A stretch of DNA of 64,000 bases from Seiridium cupressi. Taxonomy: Eukaryota > Ascomycota > Sordariomycetes > Amphisphaeriales > Sporocadaceae. Positions within the stretch are counted from its first letter, which is position 1; each line of letters begins with the position of its first letter. Below, piece after piece: positions 35,154-43,921 of the stretch. The DNA is taken from positions 868,001 through 932,000 of the forward strand of contig JARVKI010000003.1 in assembly GCA_036674765.1 (NCBI GenBank), read 5' to 3'. Position numbers and translations under genes: made by a program. The notes beneath the pieces were generated by a model that made no database searches, was not told where the DNA came from, and saw only the letters and a list, made by a program, of their open reading frames with translations.

Positions 35154-35760
35154 TCATGAACCAAACTCGATAGATCCCTTTTGGCCCCCAAACTCGTTTA
35201 TCATGCTTATGCTTATATGGGATGATACTATTATTCGAATCGAGAAATCCCATCCCATGGAGTATGATATAGACCATTCACTCATCGCTTTTAAACTGGA
35301 ATGAACTATACATTCTGAGTGAAAACTTATCTCAGACGACATGCCCCTCTGCGCAAAGTGATCATTAGATCTGGCAGTATCATAATCATTGCCAGATTCT
35401 CTCACACCTAGAAATCGTAGTGAAATCTCCCCGTCATTTTCATAAGTGTCAATATATAACACCTTGTCAAATGTCTTTTCTTCTTTGAATCTAGTACAGC
35501 GACTATGGGACTTTAGTACACGTCACCTGGAATATCAAGTATATTCAAATTCTCTCAAAGGAGACGTATTGTAAGGCAAGGGCCTCGGAGAGACTCAAAA
35601 TAAAGCTTGGGCTCAAGTATTCTATTCAAGACTGTAAGGCAGCTTCCCGTATGATCTGGAATCATAATCATCCGTCATCCTTGAGAGGCATCATAACATG
35701 TGTATTACAAATCATTCACCAATATATTGTGATATCGCTATATGTAGTACGATAGTGTGT
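35154..35760 (-). pseudogene. AT-rich decayed coding remnant
   Basis: On the - strand, protein-like translations run in different frames, broken by stops: one from about 35650 to 35500 (contains FESLRGPCLTIRLL, then TGA, ENLNILDIPGD, then TAA) and one from about 35510 to 35154 (contains SRCTRFKEEKTFDKV and ends at a TGA). No upstream ATG opens the last frame. The CTRF and GD fragments loosely recall a fungal dynamin-like GTPase, which is a weak guess. AT-rich codons and stops fit decay, perhaps by repeat-induced point mutation. Confidence 0.3.
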
Positions 35761-35834
35761 AGCTTTCAGTATTTGATAAATAGTAAGTAAGAAAATACCT
35801 CTCGTTGTCACGCCCACCGCAGGAACTCCCATCA

Positions 35835-36817
35835 CTAAGCAGAACGTCTCTCCTTGCCGCTAATCAAGTAAATCCCAGCTCTGGCCTGCGGCATGGGATC
35901 AACCGAAGCTTCAACACCCTCAACGCGTGGAATAGGATCGAAGATGATGTGCTTCTGCTGGGCGGCCTGGTCATCGGCGACACTCTCAAGCTTGATAGCT
36001 CCCAGCTCGACGATTTTACGCTCTTCGGGCCACTTGACCGTGCTATCATCTGTGATGTCTCCATCTTCTGCGAGCTGCGCCGTCAACTTAAACTCAATAG
36101 GTCCATGTTTGAGCTTCTCTGGCACCTCGTCGAAGAGGAAGGTCTGACTCTTGTCCTTCAGAGCTCTCTCGTCTAGGAGTTCCTCTCCATCGACGGGGAT
36201 GATTCGATAGCGAATGAATGTCTCTTTACCCTCCGAAGAGATGAGCTTGAACGCATTGACGCCGAAATACTTCTCCTTGCCAAAGCTAGTGGGAGTAGGT
36301 TTAGGCGCGTCCACAAAGGCCTTTGCCTTGGGGTGTGAAGCCAGGTAGTCACCAATAGTGTTGTTTTTCAGGGCACTAAAGAACTCTAGAGCATCTTCTC
36401 CAGTGGCACCCGGGAACCCGTCAACGGAGTGCGCGACGATATCTGTGTGAATACGACGTGGGCTCTCCGCCAGTACGAAACGGATGGCAAAACCGCGAGG
36501 ATTTCCGTTGGAATCCCTGTCCGGAAGATTAGGAATGCCGGTTGAACTAGACAAGCGGGCTAGAACTGGCGTTGAGGGATGGGAGAAATGTGGTGCCTTC
36601 GAGAAAGACTTCGCAGCTTCTGTTGGTGTGAAGGATCCATGGAACAGCACGCCTTTAGCATGAGCTACGAATAACTCTTAGTATCTCGCAGGGAATGTGG
36701 TTTCAGGTCTTGCTACGAACCTGGACGAAACCCGGGGTGCGGCCCGAAGATGCTGTGAAGCGTCTGGACAATCTCCTTGCTCGTCTCCACCACCTTTCCA
36801 TCTGTTGGCAGAGGCAT
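35835..36817 (-). CDS. small catalase-like haem protein (srpA type)
   Basis: Single-domain catalase relative of about 300 residues that binds haem and reacts with peroxides; lacks the long C-terminal parts of classic catalases. Exons 36817-36721 and 36664-35835, intron of 56 bp, give 308 residues. After splicing, the distal region reads AHAKGVLFHGSFTP with the catalytic-type His. RDSNGNPRGFAIRF gives the conserved Arg/Phe strand, and a Tyr in ARAGIYLIS near the C-terminus is in the place of the proximal haem ligand. No signal peptide or clear peroxisomal tail (ends in RRSA). The bacterial srpA group is known for peroxidase activity in stress; its fungal role is not established. Confidence 0.85.
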
Positions 36818-37532
36818 ATCGTTGTTGCAGATTCTTGAAGTTATTGAGACCGCCCAGGAGGTAACATTTGGTCAGGAGAGATCAACAGAGGGTCAAGAGA
36901 GGTACACACTCCAACCATCTTATACCATAACCCGGCTCACATACGCATCCCCAAGTCTTGGTCACTGGTGACCATACTCCGAGATCATAAATCGTATCAT
37001 CTGCATGCATATTGTCTGCTGAGCGCTACCACCAATCATAGATATGGGCAGTGTCGGCAGAATCAAGTGCGGGGACTTACGACCCTGGCGCCTTGAGCAT
37101 TTCCTGGAGGTTCAAGTTCACCACGACGAACATCGTCGTTTTGGATGCTGATTGGACGCCTGATTCCTTAAGCAGTCCAGCGCCGGGGCTCCTGCTTGTC
37201 GATTACTCAGACCAACAGGGCAAGCTCGTAAAGCGAGCGAGTAGACTTCGAGAGCTCCAACACATCCGGCGAAGCTAACTAAATCAATATGGGTTTGCAA
37301 TCAATCATCTCTGTAAGAGATTCGGGTAACATCACACGGCTCGGTATTTCCAGCGCGTTCGCTGTAGGTACGATCGTATTGCTGGCAGCGCCATGCTGTA
37401 TATCAGCATCAAGGATTTGTCAGACACGAATTAAGGGTGCAGGTGTCTATCGCCACCATTTAGTTCAATGAGGGCAACTGTTCTTGCATTTTATATGCCA
37501 TTGCATTGATTCCGTGACTCTGCACCTTTCGT
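36818..37532. other. intergenic: catalase-like gene promoter and TRS85 3' flank
   Basis: 715 bp, no coding region recognised. Confidence 0.5.
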
Positions 37533-39872
37533 CTATCCAAAATCGTCCTTCGGCCCCTGAGGATTCACCTCCTGCTCGAGCATTGTGTCCCTCAGCGGCG
37601 CCGCCTCTAATGTCGGTACCGTGCCGCCGGTAAAGCCCGCTATACTGATTCTCCTTCCTCTTGTGTTCAGGACCTCGCTCTCTTCATCTACTACGTCGTC
37701 TTCGTCAACGGCCGAGCCATGCCCATATTCCTCGGCTTCCAATTGCTCGTTCAAGCGCTGACCGAGTCCAAGCATGAACGCACTTGCTCGGTCAAATTTG
37801 TCAATACCATGTTCGGTGGGCAGGTCACTATACATCCGCCGTGCTTCATTGAGACATCGCTGTGCTTGGATGTATTTCAACTGTGCCAGCCAGGCATCCG
37901 CACCGAGTATACTCCAGAGTGCCGATTTGCGTCTACGACCACCTAGATATTGCGTCCCTAGACCGCTCTTCGATGCGTAGCACACAGCCAAACGTTCTTT
38001 GATAAGCGCATCTCCGACCGGGCCCAAAATCTTACTTTCAAGAAGGCGTATGCCCCATTTAGCAGCGTCGTCGATACTCGATCCACCTCGGAGTCGAAGC
38101 AGTTCTAGTCCGAATGTCAAACATCGAACTGCCCCGTAGGGAGCCGTGCATCGTGTGAGGTAAGAGTAGAATGCGGCCTCAAGCATGGCGTCTATAGTCT
38201 CAGCTCGTGTCTTAGCACTCAGGTTCTGCGGCATGATGAGCAAGCTGAGAGCAGCCATCTCGTTTGTAGCCGCGTGATACTTCCAAGCTTTGTCGTTGTG
38301 GAAGTCCCCCCGAAGGAGATCATAGGTCGAATAAGCCAGCTTCCAGTCGCGTAGCATGAATGAATAGTCGGCAAGTTTGCGCATGATGGCCTCGGGCGCA
38401 TCTTGGCGGTAGAATCCCAAGGAGTCGTAGTTACTTCCCGACGCCTGCGTACTGCCTGTGGTTTTTGAGGTACTTCCAAATCCCCAACGACGCGTCAGCC
38501 CCATCAAGCGCCCAGCTACACCCCTCCGCCTTGATGCGACTTGGTCGTTCCAGACGGATACGTGTCGCTCCATTGTAGGTATGATCGATTGTGTAACCAT
38601 CTCGCGGACAAACGTTCGTATTGCCGTTGCATCCGACTCAAATATGTACCTCGTGAGATCATCAAATTCCTCCTGGTCATCATGCCTTCTGATATCTGCT
38701 AACTCTTCAGACGGCGACTTCCACTCGCTCGTGGGCAGTGGTATGCTATCGTCGTCTGTAGCAGCGCTCTGGGTTCCCCTAATTCTAAGTAGATGACAGT
38801 GCAGGCCAAGATTTCGTTTCATCTGATCGAACAACGACATTGATTTCGTGATATCATCTTTTTCCTCGTCGTGGACCAGGACATAATATCGCAAGTACTC
38901 TGAATCCACCCAGTTGGGCAACTGCTTGTCACCAGAGCTCGAATCGTTGTATAATTTCCTCAGCGTTTCAATAGGCGCCGAATTGCGAGAACTTATCGCC
39001 ATTACGCATGCTACCGGGTGTGCGAAGGTCTCATGCGGCGTAACGGACAGACCTGATAGCAGGCGGCGTAGATATAGCGAGTAGTATGGCGAAGGTACAT
39101 CAACATCCAGCCCGTGCTTTGTGGCTATTGGACTCTGTGATGAGGCGGGGGCGGACTCTTCCGCATATTCCAAATGACGACCAACAACAGCATCGACATT
39201 GGTTAGCCTGCCCCCATGCTTTGGCGTGCTCTCTTTCTCTCCATTACTAGCCGCTCCCACAGCTCCATTCGTCTTCAAGGTTCCTGCAGCTGGCTTGGGG
39301 TGTTCGATGTCCTCACCAAATCTCACGAAATGTATAGAATAGTCTTCGTATGTGCGGCTCGAGCCATTGCTGTCCCTAATGATGACCTTGCCTTGAACGC
39401 GTTCGCCAAACGGCCGGAGAAGTTCCCAAAGTCCCTTCTCGAAGCCCTTCTCTCTCAAAAGCTTATCGGTGTCCTCGGAGGCATATACAGCAACGTGAGG
39501 CGCGAAAGCATGCATGAGAAGATTCAGCGGATCTCCAGGGCTGTCGGCCACGCCGTCTATCAGTGCTCGTGCATTGTTCGAGCCTACGGCGCCAAAGACG
39601 GAGCCAGAGCCAGAGGCCATCCGTGAGATGGGTCGCCCGGCGGGTGACTGTGAGCGCGACCCGGGAGGCGAGAGGGTCGAAGCATATAGAGAGGCTGCCG
39701 AGGGATGCGACCGCCGGTCTCGAATCGGGAGAGTGACCTCGGACTGGGAGAGGGGCGTGCCATCCATGGAGGCTATCCGGGTCTTCTGGACCTTCAGGGC
39801 TGCGGATGATGCCGCCAGAGGAGGCGTCGGAATAGGTTCTGTCGGGGAGTCATGGTCGAAGCTGGAAGCCAT
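37533..39872 (-). CDS. TRS85: TRAPPIII complex subunit Trs85
   Basis: Subunit that directs the TRAPPIII Rab-GEF complex to autophagosome formation sites and Golgi. Intronless, 779 residues from the ATG at 39872; the frame stays open further upstream without another ATG. A Ser/Pro-rich N-terminus precedes the conserved LMHAFAPHVAVYASEDTD stretch near residue 115-140; the middle has PNWVDSEYLRYYVLVHDE and the RYIFESDATAIRTFVREMV block; the C-terminal half is helical-repeat-like with YDSLGFYRQDAPEAIMRKLA. Length and motif order match fungal Trs85. Ends convergent with nothing; the catalase-like gene lies downstream on the same strand. Confidence 0.93.
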   Translation of the reverse strand: MASSFDHDSPTEPIPTPPLAASSAALKVQKTRIASMDGTPLSQSEVTLPIRDRRSHPSAASLYASTLSPPGSRSQSPAGRPISRMASGSGSVFGAVGSNNARALIDGVADSPGDPLNLLMHAFAPHVAVYASEDTDKLLREKGFEKGLWELLRPFGERVQGKVIIRDSNGSSRTYEDYSIHFVRFGEDIEHPKPAAGTLKTNGAVGAASNGEKESTPKHGGRLTNVDAVVGRHLEYAEESAPASSQSPIATKHGLDVDVPSPYYSLYLRRLLSGLSVTPHETFAHPVACVMAISSRNSAPIETLRKLYNDSSSGDKQLPNWVDSEYLRYYVLVHDEEKDDITKSMSLFDQMKRNLGLHCHLLRIRGTQSAATDDDSIPLPTSEWKSPSEELADIRRHDDQEEFDDLTRYIFESDATAIRTFVREMVTQSIIPTMERHVSVWNDQVASRRRGVAGRLMGLTRRWGFGSTSKTTGSTQASGSNYDSLGFYRQDAPEAIMRKLADYSFMLRDWKLAYSTYDLLRGDFHNDKAWKYHAATNEMAALSLLIMPQNLSAKTRAETIDAMLEAAFYSYLTRCTAPYGAVRCLTFGLELLRLRGGSSIDDAAKWGIRLLESKILGPVGDALIKERLAVCYASKSGLGTQYLGGRRRKSALWSILGADAWLAQLKYIQAQRCLNEARRMYSDLPTEHGIDKFDRASAFMLGLGQRLNEQLEAEEYGHGSAVDEDDVVDEESEVLNTRGRRISIAGFTGGTVPTLEAAPLRDTMLEQEVNPQGPKDDFG

Positions 39873-40658
39873 GACTCTTCTTGAGTGTCCGGCGATGGTG
39901 GCATGGGCAATTGCTCGTTGGTTGTTGGTGGCAGGGCGACCGGGCGACCGGGCAGGCACAAGCTGGGTTCGTGGCTTTGTCGCTACACTACCACGGCCAT
40001 GGGCAAAACTGCTTGCGAATACAGTCAGAAAGGACAGTCTAGGGCGGGAAAAGAAACCGTCGCTGGCAGATTATGTCACTTGTTCCGGCGCCGTTGGAAT
40101 CCCCTACACTTGGTTAGCTCCCAAATCTACGGGGTTTCGGCAGCTTGGGCCACCGAGATTCGATAGCCGGCACAATGACGCTCAAGGGTCAGGGATCAGC
40201 ACAACCTTACTGGGAAAGTAAGTGGGTAACACGTAGTTATGTGGGACAATATCACAATTGCACATCGAATCTTGTGTCCGGACTTGGATCTGGCAGTTCT
40301 ATGGCCTTATTCCAAAGTCCACGACGCTCGTGTGACTCCCAGCTGTGGCATTGAGTAATGAGCACGATGATTGCGGATCACTTTTGCACAGAGCAGATTA
40401 CAAATGTATGGGCGCGTATCAGAATGTCAGTGATTGCAGCTACTCTCAGCTCACCGAGCTGAGTTGCGACTACTGCGGCCGGGGGAAGAAAGTCTCGATT
40501 CGGTTATGGAAGAGATAGCGCCGCATTGAGTCTCTCACGACGACTAAGCACGTACAATGCCAATCTACTCTGATGTCTGCGTCGCAAGGTTACCGGGGGA
40601 GAATTTTATGTCAAACGCAAGCCTTCGAGATCTGTTTACTCCCCACTCTTTCTTCGCA
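39873..40658. other. intergenic: TRS85 promoter
   Basis: Holds the TRS85 5' flank; no further gene recognised. Confidence 0.5.
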
Positions 40659-40940
40659 TCAGACATGTCTATACCCGTATCCAACGTGACGCGAGACTCG
40701 GTGCCGACCCGTTCGTTCGGAAATCTCAGCGCATAGCTTCCGTAGTGTCACATCACTGTGCATATAAAAGCCTGCCGGTGTCTGCATTTCCCTCGATATC
40801 ACCCACCGCTTCGCCCACAATCATAGTGTCTGATTCGTCACGCTTAAGAAGTTGCATACAGTTCTCCAGCAGCAGCGCCTCCTTCTGGCGGACAAATACG
40901 TGTAAAACCATAGCCAGATGGATTATGTCCAACTGCGTAG
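40659..40940 (-). pseudogene. remnant of a SAM-dependent methyltransferase C-terminal part
   Basis: After a CAG acceptor at 40935-40933 the frame reads LDIIHLAMVLHVF, ENCMQLLK and MIVGEAVGDIEG, which match the distal part of fungal class I methyltransferases (IIHLxMVLHLF ... LLKP ... IVGQxVGxxxG). It stops at a TGA at about 40755. The following homology, HSDVTLRKLCAEISERTG, continues in another frame from 40763 to a stop at 40659, so a single-base shift splits the gene. I could not find a credible N-terminal SAM-binding part upstream (to 41.4 kb). Read as a decayed gene fragment. Confidence 0.5.
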
Positions 40941-42284
40941 GAAATAAAGAAGGCGAACTCCAGTTCACCAATTCTGATATGCTTACTTTTTAGGCAATCC
41001 TTTGCCCAAGTACGACTACTTGGATCGGATCGCACAGCACCGTACCACTCACTATACGAGTCGCGGCTAGTATCATAGACCGTATCTGATAGTTATCAAC
41101 AAAGCCACTAATAGCATAAAAGTGGGTTCTGAGACATGGCTGCACGGGTATATGATGACTAGGAAGCTGAGACTTATACAACAAAGCTTTTTCGAGTTCT
41201 GTTCAGTCGCAGAGATTGCAATGCCTACTCGTCCCCAGCCTTGAAACCCACTGCGCCTCGCACTAGTCCCAGAACTTCTTTCCGTATCCGGAGCCACGTC
41301 ATCCTCAGACCTTATGAGTTGAAACAAAAGCATATAGCTTATAGTCGGCATCAGGGTGTAGGCAGCCCCAGGTTATTATATAGCTGTCATTGTTGCCCAT
41401 ATTGATCTCTAGAAATAGGCCCGCGTACAATTCGGTTTATCTGCCAAAGATGGACTCGCGAAGCACAAGAGTAGTTGGGATGAGCATGATCATCACAGAA
41501 GTCCCAGGTAAAGCGTTGGTCGTCATATTTCTTGGGTTAGCGATCAAAATCATGTAGGTGGCGAAGTAAATGCTCCAGTTTTCATTCTATATTCACATCG
41601 CTGCATCTGTGGTGATGACTTGGTGGGGTCTTTGGGCTACAATACATCCACAAACAAGCACCGCGTTTGCGCGGTCTGGAGCCTTCGATGAATCGTGAGC
41701 CAACCTAGGGAGCCTGTCGCAAAGAATATTAAATGCCAATGCGCATTATTGTAGACCTGGATGTTGGGAATTGTTCACACATAGTACGGTGGGTTGCTTT
41801 GAGAAGACATGTTTATGGCCAAGGATGATGTGGCGGTGGCTGCGGAGGTGCGAAAGGAACGGATGGATGAGGAGGCGACTGAGATACACGTATGGAGCAA
41901 GAGTTTGATTTCGCCAGGGGAAGCTTATTTGTGCTTTTGAAAGTAGCTTAGCGGTGTGACGTATTAAGCCAGTGGCTACAATGTAATGGTAATAAGCGCT
42001 GCCTGTAGGCAAGCTTTTCAAATCCATCCTACAACTAGAAACGTCCGCGTATACGGCCTAATAGCCCGCCATATACGGCCAGGATATGCGCCTAACTATC
42101 TCGAGTTTACCCCCGGTTGCTATACCCGTCTCAATTTGAGATCATAAACAATGCCTCTGTTAGATTACAGGCAAGTTTCTTACGCCCTGTAGTCTGCTTT
42201 GAGAGTGGGAAGTTCCCTACGAGGTGTTCCTGCTCCCCATAATCTGTTCTGTCTCGACGAAGAAGCCATGGCTGACCACGTGTC
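40941..42284. other. no gene seen; possible lost 5' part of the methyltransferase remnant
   Basis: Short frames only, with moderate AT content. A GT at about 40988 could be the donor for the 40933 acceptor, but the upstream frame has no recognised motif. Confidence 0.4.
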
Positions 42285-42832
42285 GGATAGGAGGAGACCA
42301 TGGAAACATCTGGCGACCAATCTATATTCTCATGGAGACTCGGCTTGCCTCGTACCGCAGAGAGCCTCAGTGATAGCTTGGCACGCTGTCCTGACAGCTT
42401 TATCAACTGCGGCGGAGTGTTGTCGCCTGCTCGAGCTGCATTGTCCCCCATCGCGCTGACCACCATTGGTCTTCGCACCGAGTTGCGAGTCTGCTTTCAT
42501 GAAGCTTCCTAGATCGCTTTCGCAATCATTGACTATCCTGTAATGGCTTCAAACTTGCTATTCCACGCCGTAATGTGGAAACGTAGGATGCCTGGGCTGT
42601 CGAAAGGTATTGCCCAATTATGATTGTTACCAGTGACACCGTGGAGAGAGCCACGTTCCAAATGCTCTACATGCGGAGTCGCGACAGGAACGGACCCAGT
42701 CTCTCACTCGCCCATCTTTTCCGTGGTACGACAGCCCTTGACTATATTGGGTGGTCGCCGGAAGAGATTTGGCCTCCCTATAGGAGCTGTACGATAGTGA
42801 AACCTGATGAGCTGACCATGGTCCTTCCTTAG
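42285..42832 (+). pseudogene. remnant of a HET-domain (heterokaryon incompatibility) gene
   Basis: From about 42288 one frame reads EETMETSGDQSIFSWRLG, then LARCPDSFINCGGV and ALTTIGLRTEL up to a TAG at 42510. This matches the segment after the HET domain in fungal HET proteins (LQEEI ... SDQSIFAW ... LLAxSPxxFxxCG ... MTNxGLRIEL). An in-frame TAG precedes it at about 42287, and the following coding traces (to about 42830, including EEIWPPYRSC) lie in other frames. The HET domain proper is not present upstream. I read it as a truncated, frameshifted relic. Confidence 0.5.
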
Positions 42833-43059
42833 GTTAAGAGAAGTTGACGAACACGGAAGCAGTGTAACCCCACTTTTGAGTTATCGCTGCCTGTGCCGTT
42901 ATGCCTCTCATCACATTCTATTATCCTTTCTCTGGGGTGTTTGTAAGGGTATGGTTGTTTAGTTGTTGTTGCGCTAGGGAGCTATTCTCCCTTTGCGCCC
43001 TCTACTCTATCTTATATACAATACGCACAGACCACCTGGTCTGTGCGGGGAAAACCCCG

Positions 43060-43552
43060 TCACGTGACCGTGACAGTATCTTTGGCCAAGTACTCAGGGT
43101 ACACCCCCAGCGGATGCTTCTTCAGGCCTACGATGATGGAAGCTGTCAATCTCGAGGATGGAGGCACTCTTTCGCTTAGATTGGGAGGCTGCCATTGCCT
43201 TTGGCACGTGGGTCCCCTTCTCCCCAAGTACACGGGATCGATAATGTCCCAATACCATGGCACCGCTCCAGGAAGCGCGGTTTGGCTGATGAGCCTCGCT
43301 ATGGAACTTGCAAATTTATCTGACATAAAGACAGCAAATGGTACACTGATTGTATGTAGTGTTAGTTGTGTAAAGGAAGTCTAATGCATTTGCGAGGGAA
43401 ACGTACAGTACGGTAGCCAAAAGGCATGCAGTTACTATGAGGCCCAACTCATCGAGCCACTTCACGTTGCGCGACCATAATGAGATGCTCGTGGTACAAG
43501 ATTTTGTACCATGTTGAGGGATATCTTGCGTCATAGTAAAATCATCGCTCAT
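43060..43552 (-). CDS. small single-pass membrane protein, unknown
   Basis: Found by joining two frames: exon 43552-43407, intron 43406-43346 (61 bp; GTACGT donor, CTAAC branch-like site, CAG acceptor, phase 2) and exon 43345-43060. The 143-residue product has a soluble N-terminus, one strongly hydrophobic segment that spans the splice junction (about residues 35-58, ending in PFAVFM), then a soluble C-terminus of about 85 residues with PWYWDII. The hydrophobic segment is complete only after splicing, which supports a real gene. No family recognised. It sits just downstream of DBP7 on the same strand. Confidence 0.5.
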
Positions 43553-43921
43553 TCTGTACACATAAATACGTCTAGAAGGTTGTTGGGGGGCGGTTCGGTT
43601 GGCTGTGTTCAGTTTCATTGAATGCGAATGATGAAACGCGTTCGTTGTCTCGAAGCTAGGATTATGCCAACTACGTACATTAGCAGTCACTGACTTACGT
43701 AATTCAAACCCAAAGCCAACTAAAAGCATCAATTGTCGTCGACCATGTATGGCATGGATGAATTCAACATGTATCAAGTATAAATTATCTCTACTGGCAA
43801 GTAAGGAATAGTTGCTTGAATTGCCTTGGGTGCAAATATTATAGATGCGCATCAGGCTATGAACCACTAATACAAACGCCAACGCCACGGCTACTACACG
43901 TTCTTTTGATACCGTAAATAA
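43553..43921. other. intergenic between DBP7 stop and the small membrane-protein gene
   Basis: 369 bp; promoter of the small gene would lie here. The small gene's frame stays open upstream to 43888, so a longer N-terminus cannot be excluded. Confidence 0.4.

Noticed and set aside
41746..42027. A 93-codon frame on the - strand
   Set aside because: No motif, no splice partner, composition like non-coding DNA.
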